From Glaciecola sp. UBA2563 (lineage in GTDB: Bacteria > Pseudomonadota > Gammaproteobacteria > Enterobacterales > Alteromonadaceae): a DNA stretch of 57,403 bases. The notes beneath the pieces are model-generated. The model saw only the letters and a list, made by a program, of their open reading frames with translations, was not told the DNA's origin and did no database searches. The stretch covers positions 1-57,403 of the forward strand of contig DDLV01000109.1 in the NCBI GenBank assembly GCA_002340325.1, given 5' to 3'. Position numbers and translations under genes: made by a program. The first letter of the stretch is position 1; each line of letters begins with the position of its first letter. Below, piece by piece: positions 34,799 through 43,443 of this stretch.

Positions 34799-35590
34799 AT
34801 GTCTTCCGTCATCGTCATCAAAAGAAATACGCTTGAGATATGGCGAGACGTAATTTTTGCGCTGTTTGCCCGAGAGATCAGAACGGGGTTTAATGACAAA
34901 CTAGGGCTTAGTTGGGCTGTTGTTAATCCGGTTGCGTTTATTTTTGTTTTGTCATATTTGCGTTCATTAATTGCTGGGAGCGATACGCACTCCCTTGAAA
35001 CATTTACCTTTATGGCAATTGGTATTCTATTTATCCAGAGTTTTCTACAAACACTCACTAAAAGTGCTTTGTCCATAAAACGAAATAAAGCATTATTTGC
35101 TTTTCGGCAGGTTCAGCCAATTAGTGCTGTCATCGCTTCTTCAATCTTTGAGTTTTTAGTAAAAGTTATCTCTTTGTTAGGCATCGTTGTTATTATGTTT
35201 TTCTTTGGTATTGAAGTTTATATCAATGATGCTCTACTTTTCATTGCTTGCTTTACATTTTTGCTTATTTTAGCCTCGTCTTTGGGACTACTTTTCGGTG
35301 TAGCCGAGTTGTTTATAAGTGAAATCTCAAAAGTACGAGAGTTATTCAGTCGACCTTTATTTTTTATCTCCGGTACATTTTTCTCGCTCCAAGATATTCC
35401 TACAGAGTATTGGATGTATTTAACATGGAATCCAATTTTACACGCAATTGAGCTTGCTCGGTATTCAGTGTCAACGCAATATGGTGACTACGGCGTTTCG
35501 TTTGGTTTTTTTTCTGGCGCTATGCTAATAGTTTTGTTTAGTTCAATTTCGGTTTATTTCGTGTTTTGGAAACAAGCGATAAGCCGATGA
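34799..35590 (+). CDS. kpsM: Capsule ABC exporter permease KpsM type
   Basis: Six-helix membrane component (263 residues; E. coli KpsM 258) of the ABC transporter that moves a lipid-linked polysaccharide across the inner membrane. The ABC2 pattern is seen: FAREIRTGFNDKLGLSWAVV at the N-terminus, FRQVQPISAVIASSIFEF, and SRPLFFISGTFFSLQDIP. It overlaps the ATPase gene by four bases (ATGA). Confidence 0.92.
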   Translation: MSSVIVIKRNTLEIWRDVIFALFAREIRTGFNDKLGLSWAVVNPVAFIFVLSYLRSLIAGSDTHSLETFTFMAIGILFIQSFLQTLTKSALSIKRNKALFAFRQVQPISAVIASSIFEFLVKVISLLGIVVIMFFFGIEVYINDALLFIACFTFLLILASSLGLLFGVAELFISEISKVRELFSRPLFFISGTFFSLQDIPTEYWMYLTWNPILHAIELARYSVSTQYGDYGVSFGFFSGAMLIVLFSSISVYFVFWKQAISR

Positions 35591-36237
35591 TACAGCTTGA
35601 AAATGTCACGAAGTACTACCCAAGTGCACAGGGTAAGCAATATGTTTTCAAAGGTTTAAATTTTGAAATTCCTTGCGATCAAAATATTGCGATTCTAGGA
35701 AAAAACGGTGCAGGAAAATCAACGCTATTTAGACTATTGGCGGGAAGCGAGTATCCTAACTCGGGCAAGATAAATACAATGTTGAGTTTATCATGGCCGG
35801 TAGCGTTAGCCACAGGTATCCACCCGCAGATGACGGGGAGAGAAAATACGCGATTTATCGGTCGCATAAATGGAGTGGAAGATTTAAGTGCCTATGAAAA
35901 GCGAGTACAAGGATTCTCGCAGCTAGGCGTAAATTTTGATTTGTTAGTCAAAAACTATTCAAGCGGTATGAGGCCAAGACTTGCTTTCGCCTGTTCAATT
36001 GCAATAGATTTTGATGTTTATTTAATCGACGAAGTAACCTCTGTTGGAGATGCTACTTTCCGTCGAAGAGCAAAAGACGCTCTACTTGAAAAAAGCGAGC
36101 AGTCTAGCGTTATTATGGTGAGCCACCAAATGGATGAAATACGATTGTTTTGTGACAGTGCTATTGTGCTTGAAAATGGTGAGCTGACATTCTATCAAGA
36201 CTTGGAAGAGGCGATAAAACGTTACCAGTCCCTATGA
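35587..36237 (+). CDS. kpsT: Capsule ABC exporter ATPase KpsT type
   Basis: ATPase partner of the KpsM-like permease, 216 residues from the ATG overlapping the kpsM stop; an open stretch of seven codons before it is not used. Walker A GKNGAGKST, the KpsT-typical SWPVALATGIHPQMTGREN, signature NYSSGMRPRLAFACS and YLIDEVTSVGDATF. It has no C-terminal carbohydrate-binding domain, which separates it from the Wzt type that selects chain-terminated O antigens. Confidence 0.94.
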   Translation: MIQLENVTKYYPSAQGKQYVFKGLNFEIPCDQNIAILGKNGAGKSTLFRLLAGSEYPNSGKINTMLSLSWPVALATGIHPQMTGRENTRFIGRINGVEDLSAYEKRVQGFSQLGVNFDLLVKNYSSGMRPRLAFACSIAIDFDVYLIDEVTSVGDATFRRRAKDALLEKSEQSSVIMVSHQMDEIRLFCDSAIVLENGELTFYQDLEEAIKRYQSL

Positions 36238-36252
36238 GAACGAAAGAAAACA

Positions 36253-37419
36253 ATGAATAAAACGACGTTTATAAAGGCTGCTTCTGAACATAAAGCAATC
36301 GAGGAAGTGTTGCGAAGACCATTGGTATATTTTGTAATAATACCTTTGATTCTTTTCGCTTTTTATCAAGTGTTTCTCGCGTCACCCCGATATCAGAGTC
36401 AAGCTAAACTCATCGTCAAAGAACCTGATGCAATGGCAACTATGGATGCTTCTTTTGCATTATTGTCAGGCTTTGGTATGACGCCTGGCGGTCCTGATAC
36501 AGAATTGGTAAAGGCTTTCATACATTCAAATGATATGCTTGGTTATCTTGAGGAAAACTTATCATTAAGTGAGCATTATCAAAATAGTGACATTGATTTT
36601 CTTAGCCGGTTGTCGAGTAGCGCAAGTCAAGAGGAATTCTTAGCATTTTATACGCGCCATACTCGCGTTGAGATAGATGAAAAGTCACAAGTAATCACCG
36701 TTTTGGTGCAAGCCTTTGACCAGCCTTTTGCATTTGAAATGAATTCAGCCATCGTAAGTAGAGCGGAATGGTACATCAATGAGATTGGACACCGCTTGGC
36801 CGAGGAGCAATTGAATTTCGTGCAGGCTGAGCATCAAGTGATTGATAACAAACTTAGAGATGCGAAAGCGCAGTTGTTAGCGTTTCAACGTCGCCATAAT
36901 CTTTTAGATCCTGAAGCAGAAGGGGTGGCATTTCAAGAGATAACTTATCAATTAGAGGCACAAGTAGCATCAAAGCAGGCGGAACTCAGTGCTCTAAGGT
37001 CAAGTATGAGTGACGATGCTCCTTTAGTGATTCAAAAACTTAATGAGCTAGCAAGTTTAGAAGAGCAGCTCTCAAAAGAGAGAGCAAGGCTAACTCAACA
37101 GCAAAATTTCGGTGAATCTTTGCCCGCAGATGAACAAAATCTTAGTGTTAGCATGATTCTTTCAAAATTCAGTGAATACAAGATTGATTTGGAGTTAGCA
37201 TTGAACGCATATACTTCTTCCCAAGTCTCACTGGAAAAATCAAGAATTGAAGCCTATCGGCAGTTAAAATTTTTGGTGACTGTTGAAACGCCCACCTTGC
37301 CTGAGGATGCCACCTATCCCAAAGTATTTTATAACATTGCGTTATTCTTTGCCGTTACCATGATGCTTTTTGGCATTGCGCGTATTCTCATTGCTACCGT
37401 CTTAGAGTTGCGTCATTAA
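36253..37419 (+). CDS. kpsE: Capsule export inner-membrane protein KpsE type
   Basis: Polysaccharide co-polymerase of the ABC-dependent class, bridging the inner-membrane exporter and KpsD. 388 residues (E. coli KpsE 382). Membrane helices near both ends (about 28-46 and 362-382) enclose a large periplasmic part with long coiled-coil stretches (about 175-335). SPRYQSQAKLIVKEPD and the C-terminal VETPTLPEDATYPK match the family. Follows kpsT by 15 bases. Confidence 0.9.
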   Translation: MNKTTFIKAASEHKAIEEVLRRPLVYFVIIPLILFAFYQVFLASPRYQSQAKLIVKEPDAMATMDASFALLSGFGMTPGGPDTELVKAFIHSNDMLGYLEENLSLSEHYQNSDIDFLSRLSSSASQEEFLAFYTRHTRVEIDEKSQVITVLVQAFDQPFAFEMNSAIVSRAEWYINEIGHRLAEEQLNFVQAEHQVIDNKLRDAKAQLLAFQRRHNLLDPEAEGVAFQEITYQLEAQVASKQAELSALRSSMSDDAPLVIQKLNELASLEEQLSKERARLTQQQNFGESLPADEQNLSVSMILSKFSEYKIDLELALNAYTSSQVSLEKSRIEAYRQLKFLVTVETPTLPEDATYPKVFYNIALFFAVTMMLFGIARILIATVLELRH

Positions 37420-37440
37420 CACTGTTTAGCGTTCCCAGAT

Positions 37441-39195
37441 ATGAGATTTATACTTAGATCTTTACTTAATGTTTTTCGATTTTTTTTGGGGTTGATGCCG
37501 TCTTCAATACGAAAATTTTTACGGCGGCAACATGGCCTCATGGAAATCTATTCAAAAGCATTGTTTGAATCACGCATGTTTTTTGGTGAGCCATCTCCTA
37601 AAAAAGAAGCCATTCGATATAAAAAACTATTGCTTTCGCAATCTCTTTATCTCGCTGATTTACGGAAGAAGCATCATGCTGGCACTATAAATACGATATT
37701 GCTGATTGACGAAAAACTGAGTTCAACAAACCCCCTACTTGCGCAGCTTATAGGCTGCGAGTGTGTGAAGAACATTTTTTTATGTAGCACTAATGGCGCT
37801 GAAATCAATCATGATGTGTTTGAATTTGATAAAGTTAATACGTCAATGTCTAACTTAGATCATAATTGCCCCGTTTTGCTGCTCAAATCTAGTGACCTCC
37901 TAACGCAAGACGCAATAAACACAATGGTGCTTTGTGGTGCAGAGAAAAACAAAAATACACCTTCTATCGTTTCCTGTGACACGGACCAGTTGGATGAAAA
38001 CAATAAGCGCCATTCACCCAAGTGTTTACCTCAATGGAATCCGGATTTGCAACTTTCAACAGGATATTTGAATACCGGGTTGATGGTAGCTGGAGAGCCG
38101 CTCATACAAGACCTGAAGTTTTTCTTGAAGCAAAATCAAGACCTGTATGCCTATGCTTTATGGCTTTCAATGCTTTATTTGCGCAATAAACAGTTTAAGG
38201 CAGTACATTTGCCGTTTTCACTTATTCACTCAGCTTCTACTGAAAAACAGAGTTGGTATGCAGCGATTTCAAAATACCTAAAAAATGAAGAAATGCCCAT
38301 TAGTGTTTCCTCAAAATCCTCAGGAAGCGGAAATCCAGTCACTATTAAATGGATGAACAAAACTGAACCACTAGTTTCCATCATTATTCCTACTTACAAT
38401 GCTCAAGCGTTGGTGCAAACTTGTATTTCGTCAATATTGGAAAAAACAACGTATCGAAATTTTGAGATTTTGCTTGTAGATAATAACTCTGACGATGCAG
38501 ATGCAATTGAATACTTTGACTCGCTAGAGCAAAGAGAAGAAGAGGTCAGGCTAATTAAATACCCTAAACCCTTCAACTACTCCGCCATTAATAATTTTGC
38601 AGTAAAGCAGGCAAAAGGTGACGTTCTCGCATTTGTAAATAATGATATCGAAGTTATTGAGCCAGAATGGTTGGAATTCATGGTTAGCCACGTAATGCGT
38701 AAAGATGTTGGGTGCGTTGGTGCAAAATTGCTTTATCCAAATAAACGAGTACAGCATGCTGGCGTAGTATTAGGTTATGGAGGTGGAGCAGGGCATGCCC
38801 ACAAGTTTTACCCTGCGTACCATGCAGGTTTCATGAATCGGTTACTCTGTACAAATAATTACAGCGCTGTCACTGCTGCCTGTATGCTGGTTAAATCAGA
38901 GGACTTTAATACCGTTGGTGGCTTTGATGAAGAAAACCTCAAGATAGCGTTCAATGATGTTGATTTTTGTCTAAAAGTTATTTGTACAGGAAAGCACAAT
39001 TTATATTGTGCTGATGCGATTCTTTATCATCATGAATCAGTCTCGCGAGGCTCGGAAAACACGCCAGAAAAAAGGGAGAGATTTGAAAACGAGGTTGCCT
39101 ATTTACAGTTAAAATGGGCTACCTTTATTGAATCTGATCCCTGTTATTCTCCTAATTTGACGAGGCGACACGAAAATTTTGCGCTAAAAGAGTAA
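37441..39195 (+). CDS. GT2 family glycosyltransferase with N-terminal extension
   Basis: 584 residues. From about residue 312 it is a GT-A fold family 2 transferase: VSIIIPTYNAQALV, ILLVDNNSDD, the metal-binding region ALNNDIEV-like (FVNNDIEVIEP), and AACMLVKSEDFNTVGGFDEE. The first 300 residues are of no family I recognise, though the spacing suggests a second, degenerate glycosyltransferase-like domain, since LSTGYLNTGLMV and the surrounding strand pattern recall one. Probably adds a sugar to the exported glycan. Twenty-one bases after kpsE, so part of the same operon. Sugar specificity cannot be told. Confidence 0.82.
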   Translation: MRFILRSLLNVFRFFLGLMPSSIRKFLRRQHGLMEIYSKALFESRMFFGEPSPKKEAIRYKKLLLSQSLYLADLRKKHHAGTINTILLIDEKLSSTNPLLAQLIGCECVKNIFLCSTNGAEINHDVFEFDKVNTSMSNLDHNCPVLLLKSSDLLTQDAINTMVLCGAEKNKNTPSIVSCDTDQLDENNKRHSPKCLPQWNPDLQLSTGYLNTGLMVAGEPLIQDLKFFLKQNQDLYAYALWLSMLYLRNKQFKAVHLPFSLIHSASTEKQSWYAAISKYLKNEEMPISVSSKSSGSGNPVTIKWMNKTEPLVSIIIPTYNAQALVQTCISSILEKTTYRNFEILLVDNNSDDADAIEYFDSLEQREEEVRLIKYPKPFNYSAINNFAVKQAKGDVLAFVNNDIEVIEPEWLEFMVSHVMRKDVGCVGAKLLYPNKRVQHAGVVLGYGGGAGHAHKFYPAYHAGFMNRLLCTNNYSAVTAACMLVKSEDFNTVGGFDEENLKIAFNDVDFCLKVICTGKHNLYCADAILYHHESVSRGSENTPEKRERFENEVAYLQLKWATFIESDPCYSPNLTRRHENFALKE

Positions 39196-39278
39196 TTGTT
39201 GATTAGCAATATAGTGCACCAATAACTAGCAAAAAAGGCGTCTTATAAACATTATTTACTATTGTCTAGGTTAATTTT

Positions 39279-39287
39279 TGCTATACT
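39279..39287 (+). promoter_or_regulatory. Candidate extended -10 promoter before the second glycosyltransferase gene
   Basis: TGC plus TATACT forms an extended -10 element, 74 bases before the start at 39361, in a 165-base gap that otherwise interrupts the tight operon. No strong -35. It would allow the downstream sugar genes to be expressed separately from wecA-kps. Confidence 0.35.
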
Positions 39288-39360
39288 CTCGCACCTATTT
39301 TGTCACCCAATCTTTAGTTTCATCACGTGACATCAGAATAACTATCGAGTTCCCCAGAGG

Positions 39361-40251
39361 TTGAGCATCTACACACAAATAAATAGTCACACTGTCGTGC
39401 AAACAAAACATGAATCTGTAGTGGCGATGAGTGTATACAAGGAAGATAACCGTTATTGGCTTCAACAATCGGTCGACAGTATTCTTAATCAAAGTGAAAA
39501 AAATTTTTTATTCTTGGTTGTCATGGACGGCCCCGTCTGTTCGCAAACCTATAACTATTTATCAAAGACTCAGCAAGAAACAAATAAATTATTGTTGTTC
39601 AAGACCACTGAAAATAGAGGCCTGAGCTCAGCAATGAATTTCCTTATTGATTATACTGTCGAGAATCTACCAGACGTTAAATTTTTCTTTCGTATGGACG
39701 CTGATGATATTTCAGAAGAAAACCGCATTAGTGAACAGGTTGATTTCTTAAATGAAAATGAAGATATATCGATTGTAGGAAGCGCGTTAGAAGAAGTTAA
39801 TGAAAAAGGGGATGTTGTTGGGCGGAGACACTTGCCGCAAAAGCATGAACTAATTGAAAAGCTAATGCCTAGAAGATGTGCTATCAACCATCCAACGGTT
39901 TGCATCAGAATGGAAGTGTTCAGAAAAGGATTTAGGTATAATGGAGAACTACTAAACACACAAGACTATTTTTTATGGATAGATTTGTGCGCAGATGGCT
40001 TTAAATTTGCTAATCTTAAACTATCGCTGCTTAAATTCAGAAGGGTAAATGACTTTTATAAACGCAGGGGTTTGGGAAAATCGATTAATGAATTCAGAGC
40101 TAGACTACATGCAATGCGCCAATTAAATAAATTCAATTTAAAAAACATTCTATATGCTATTTTAGTCATAATAGCGCGCATAATGCCGGCAAAATTGCTA
40201 AAACTAGCCTATAAATTCGACCGATATCTAATGAATAGGGCAAGGACTTGA
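39361..40251 (+). CDS. GT2 family glycosyltransferase
   Basis: 296 residues. The family pattern begins early: VVAMSVYKEDNRYWLQQSVD, FLFLVVMDGP, a DxD motif in FRMDADDIS, and CAINHPTVCIRM. This subgroup resembles enzymes making galactose- or rhamnose-containing repeat units, but the donor cannot be told. The TTG start at 39361 is weak; an in-frame ATG at 39427 would cut the first beta strand, so translation probably begins upstream of it. A hydrophobic C-terminal stretch (about 260-280) suggests membrane association. Ends overlapping the next gene by four bases (TTGA). Confidence 0.82.
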   Translation: MSIYTQINSHTVVQTKHESVVAMSVYKEDNRYWLQQSVDSILNQSEKNFLFLVVMDGPVCSQTYNYLSKTQQETNKLLLFKTTENRGLSSAMNFLIDYTVENLPDVKFFFRMDADDISEENRISEQVDFLNENEDISIVGSALEEVNEKGDVVGRRHLPQKHELIEKLMPRRCAINHPTVCIRMEVFRKGFRYNGELLNTQDYFLWIDLCADGFKFANLKLSLLKFRRVNDFYKRRGLGKSINEFRARLHAMRQLNKFNLKNILYAILVIIARIMPAKLLKLAYKFDRYLMNRART

Positions 40252-41114
40252 TTGGGGCAACACTGGTTTTATACAAGCCTGATATAAAACATGTAAAGAC
40301 CTTGCTAGCATCGCTACTTCGTCAAGTTGATGTTGTTAGCATTATTGATAATTCACCAACCGCAACGCCATTGAGCTTCGACGCTGAAAATATCCACTAT
40401 CACCATTTCTCGAACAATGTTGGCGTGGCAGTAGCCCATAACATTGGTATAAGAGACCTGATAAGTGCCCAATGTGACTATGCAATGCTTGTGGACCAGG
40501 ATAGCCATATCAAACATGATATGGTGCAACGATTATCTCAACATCTTATTCTCTCAAAAGAGCAATCACGACCATTGGTTGCCATTGGCCCGAGGATTAT
40601 TTGTTCCTTTTCTGAAAAAACTGTCAAACCAAGAGTTCAAAAGGAAATTGCTCGCTATGAAGACATGGTGTGTGTTTCTCAAATTATTTCCTCGGGTATG
40701 ATGATAGATTTATCAAAAGTTGATTTGATTGGCCCAAAAGATGAACGCCTATTTATAGATGGTGTTGACCATGAATGGTGCTGGCGAGCAAGGAAAAATA
40801 AGCTCGATATAGGTATCGCCGAAAATATTGAAATGGTTCATCGATTGGGCGATGCGCGCAGTAAGTTTGTAGGGATAACGTATAAAGTTGGCTCGCCAAT
40901 TCGACTTTACTATCAGTTTAGGAATGTGTTTTTGCTATTTAGACGAAGTTACGTCCCAAGTTACTGGAAGTTAAGAAACTTGTGTGTACTACCAATCCGT
41001 TTTTTTGCAAATGGCGTTTTGCAGAAGAAAAGAATAGAGCGAATAAAATTTATGCTAAAGGGTTTGTGCGATGGATTTCTTGGTAGGACAGGGAAGTACA
41101 ACGACAATTGGTAG
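40248..41114 (+). CDS. Rhamnosyltransferase-like GT2 glycosyltransferase
   Basis: 288 residues, with the layout of the WbbL/RfbF-type rhamnosyltransferases: ATLVLYKPD at the start, NNVGVAVAHNIGI, the DxD-like LVDQDS, SGMMIDLSKVDLIGP, and FIDGVDHEWCWRARK. Start TTG overlapping the stop of the previous gene. Function as a rhamnosyltransferase is inferred from family resemblance; no dTDP-rhamnose genes lie in the window, so the donor might be made elsewhere or be another sugar. Confidence 0.82.
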   Translation: MIGATLVLYKPDIKHVKTLLASLLRQVDVVSIIDNSPTATPLSFDAENIHYHHFSNNVGVAVAHNIGIRDLISAQCDYAMLVDQDSHIKHDMVQRLSQHLILSKEQSRPLVAIGPRIICSFSEKTVKPRVQKEIARYEDMVCVSQIISSGMMIDLSKVDLIGPKDERLFIDGVDHEWCWRARKNKLDIGIAENIEMVHRLGDARSKFVGITYKVGSPIRLYYQFRNVFLLFRRSYVPSYWKLRNLCVLPIRFFANGVLQKKRIERIKFMLKGLCDGFLGRTGKYNDNW

Positions 41115-41480
41115 TTTTACGAAAAGTGATTTTAAACTAATTAATGCCTCTCCTTTATAATACTTAGTTTCAGAGATAAATATTAAGCACTCATATTCGT
41201 TGTTAAATAATCCGTGGAGTTTTAAGTTGGCAGTTTGTCCATAAGCAGGCTAGACTGGAGTTTTATGAGTGTGTATCCAGCAACGATATTTAACCTGTGT
41301 AACAAATTGCAGACGTATGCTGTGTCTTTGAAAAGCATGGCATGATAAGCAATAACAGTCTCGTAAAAGAGGACCTAGTACTTTATGTAGTAAATACGTT
41401 CTCTGCAAATGAGATAAATAATGATCTTGGGCACAATATTGCGAGAGATATGATTTCTATTTATTTTCGAAGAACATTTG
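41115..41480. other. Gap with two tiny overlapping open frames
   Basis: A 366-base break between sugar genes. It holds a TATAAT at 41156-41161 without a recognisable -35. A 26-codon frame (41265-41345) is preceded by GGAG four bases before its ATG. A 48-codon frame (41342-41488) overlaps it by ATGA and runs into the next gene. The two frames together could be a decayed or frameshifted small gene, but no family resemblance supports it. Confidence 0.3.
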
Positions 41481-42404
41481 ATGTATAAAATATTAATAAC
41501 CGGAGGCGCTGGCTTTATTGGTACTGCGCTTGCTCGCAAACTTAGGAGTCAACATCATCAGGTATGTCTCATTGATCTTGACCATAGATTTGGAGCGGAA
41601 CATGAAGGGTACGAAACACACTTCGTCGATATTAGGTCAGACAAAAGCTTTGAAAAAATATCTGATAAGAAATTTGACTATATTTTCCATCTAGCGGCAC
41701 AGACTTCAGGCGCTATTTCGCAAGAAAAACCAGAAGTTGATGTTGATACTAATGTCAAAGGCACATTAAACCTTTGTAACTTTGCGCGGATGTGTGGAGC
41801 AGAAAAAATTATTTTTTCCTCATCAATGGCTACCTATGGAAATTCTGATGGAAAAATATCTGAGGATTTCCCTCTCAATCCTCTCTCAAATTACGGTGCA
41901 TCGAAAGTTGCTGGTGAATACTATATTAAAATGTTCAAACAGTATGGTATCGAACACACAATATTTCGTTTGTTTAATGTATACGGACCTGGACAAGACA
42001 TGTTCAATCTCCAACAAGGAATGGCAAGCATTTTTTTAGCTCAGTCGATAAGCTCAAGTACAATAAAAGTAACGGGGTCTATGGAGAGGTTTCGTGACTT
42101 CGTTTTTATTGATGACGTTGTAGATGCATTATTGTTTGGGTTAGAAAGCAGCACTTCATTTCAGACTTTCAACGTCGGTTCTGAAAAAGCAACCTCAGTA
42201 GCACAGCTTATTGATGAGATTATTGCAATTAACGATAAACCAAACGACCTTTTTGAAGTTTTAAATATTGGTGCGCATGAGGGGGACCAGTTTGGGACAG
42301 TTTCAAATTGCGAAAAGCTTAAAAAACTAGGATGGAAAAACACCACTCATCTTAAGGAAGGGTTATTGCAGATGTATTTATACGCTAAGCGAGTAATGGC
42401 ATGA
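41481..42404 (+). CDS. NAD-dependent sugar epimerase/dehydratase
   Basis: Extended short-chain dehydrogenase of 307 residues acting on a nucleotide sugar. NAD motif ITGGAGFIGTALA, catalytic Tyr-Lys in NYGASKVAGEYY, FSSSMATYG, and RLFNVYGPGQDM. It resembles UDP-glucose/UDP-GlcNAc 4-epimerases, but the substrate is not determined by the visible motifs. Its stop overlaps the start of the cytidylyltransferase by four bases (ATGA), so it is probably part of the same pathway. A TTG just before the ATG is not taken as the start. Confidence 0.85.
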   Translation: MYKILITGGAGFIGTALARKLRSQHHQVCLIDLDHRFGAEHEGYETHFVDIRSDKSFEKISDKKFDYIFHLAAQTSGAISQEKPEVDVDTNVKGTLNLCNFARMCGAEKIIFSSSMATYGNSDGKISEDFPLNPLSNYGASKVAGEYYIKMFKQYGIEHTIFRLFNVYGPGQDMFNLQQGMASIFLAQSISSSTIKVTGSMERFRDFVFIDDVVDALLFGLESSTSFQTFNVGSEKATSVAQLIDEIIAINDKPNDLFEVLNIGAHEGDQFGTVSNCEKLKKLGWKNTTHLKEGLLQMYLYAKRVMA

Positions 42405-43126
42405 TAATTACAGCTCTTTTGACAGGTAGAGGAAATAACACGCTTAAAGACAAGAACGTGTTGCCAGTGCTCGGTAAGCCTTTGCTCTATTATCCAGCAA
42501 CTGCAGCAAAAAGCGTTGATGCAATTCAACATTTCTATGTTAGCAGCGACAATACAAAAATATTGGATGAATCAGGAAATTTAGGTTACAAGCAGATAGT
42601 ACGTCCACCAGAGCTTTCAACGCCGGAAGCAAAACACATTGATGCCATTCGCCATGCTTTAGAAATAATCCAGCAAAGTCACGATGTTGTCCCGGATGTC
42701 TTGGTTGTTCTGCTTGCAAATTCTGCTACGGTAAAAAGTGAGTGGATTAAAGAAGGCATAAATCTGATTAAACAGGACGACAGCATTTCTGCAGTAGTTC
42801 CTGTTTATAACGAGCAAGATCATCACCCATTTAGAGCAAAAAAAATTGATAAGAATGGTTATCTTGAGACCTTCTTTGATTTTGAGGGGGTCGAGGTATC
42901 AACAAACAGGCAAGAGTTAGAGGGGTGTTACTTTTTGTGTCACAATTTTTGGATATTGAATCTAAAAAACTCTCTTTATTCTAATGAAATAGGCCAAAAG
43001 CCTTGGACATTTCTTGGCAATAAAGTCAAACCCATTTTAGTTGAAGATAGTTTCGACGTGCATACTGAGTATGATATTCAAAGGACTGAGCATTGGTTGA
43101 TGATGAACAAGGATCGACTAATCTAG
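42401..43126 (+). CDS. CMP-sugar synthetase-like cytidylyltransferase (NeuA family)
   Basis: 241-residue relative of CMP-N-acetylneuraminate synthetase, which activates a 2-keto sugar acid with CTP. The nucleotide-binding loop is ALLTGRGNNTLKDKNVLPV, followed by FYVSSDNTKIL, a PxxLS-type block (VRPPELSTPEAKHIDA), VLLANSATV, and the acceptor region ending VEDSFDVHTEYDI. It is an offshoot rather than a standard NeuA/KdsB: the usual ARGGSKGIPxKN loop is changed. No NeuB, NeuC or KdsA homologue is in the window, so the acid it activates must come from elsewhere, and two aldolases follow. Confidence 0.8.
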   Translation: MIITALLTGRGNNTLKDKNVLPVLGKPLLYYPATAAKSVDAIQHFYVSSDNTKILDESGNLGYKQIVRPPELSTPEAKHIDAIRHALEIIQQSHDVVPDVLVVLLANSATVKSEWIKEGINLIKQDDSISAVVPVYNEQDHHPFRAKKIDKNGYLETFFDFEGVEVSTNRQELEGCYFLCHNFWILNLKNSLYSNEIGQKPWTFLGNKVKPILVEDSFDVHTEYDIQRTEHWLMMNKDRLI

Positions 43127-43210
43127 GTAATATAAATTAGAAAGATAGCTGGATTCAAACCCCTGTCTTACCATGAACTTCATTTGCTCAGTTGCGATGT
43201 TGTTTATTGT

Positions 43211-43355
43211 CTAATAAAGTAGAAGGGTTCTTTCTTCAACTGTATTTGGTACATAATGCTTTTTCACTTTTCGATGAAGGTTTTTATACAAAGGTGGCTC
43301 ATTTTTTTCAATGTATCCTATCACAATCAATATTCGAACCAATTCAATGATTATA
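43211..43355 (-). pseudogene. C-terminal remnant of a second sulfotransferase gene
   Basis: Minus-strand translation gives an intact C-terminal tail ending in a stop at 43211-43213, including YIEKNEPPLYKNLHRKV and HYVPNTVEERTLLLY. It is clearly homologous to the last 37 residues of the gene at 55375-56382 (YIKKNEPSLYKKLQQKV, HYGPNTVEERALIFY). The DNA is similar over about 100 bases, and resemblance fades upstream. No N-terminal part, start codon or P-loop remains. It lies in the 317-base gap before the aldolase gene and marks a former gene duplication or a recombination junction. Confidence 0.85.
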
Positions 43356-43443
43356 ACGCAATAAAATGCATTGCTGAAAATTGAAACTGGTTAAAAAAAC
43401 AAGCAAAAAGAAGTGAAAGATCAAATAATTAAGGGCATCAATA

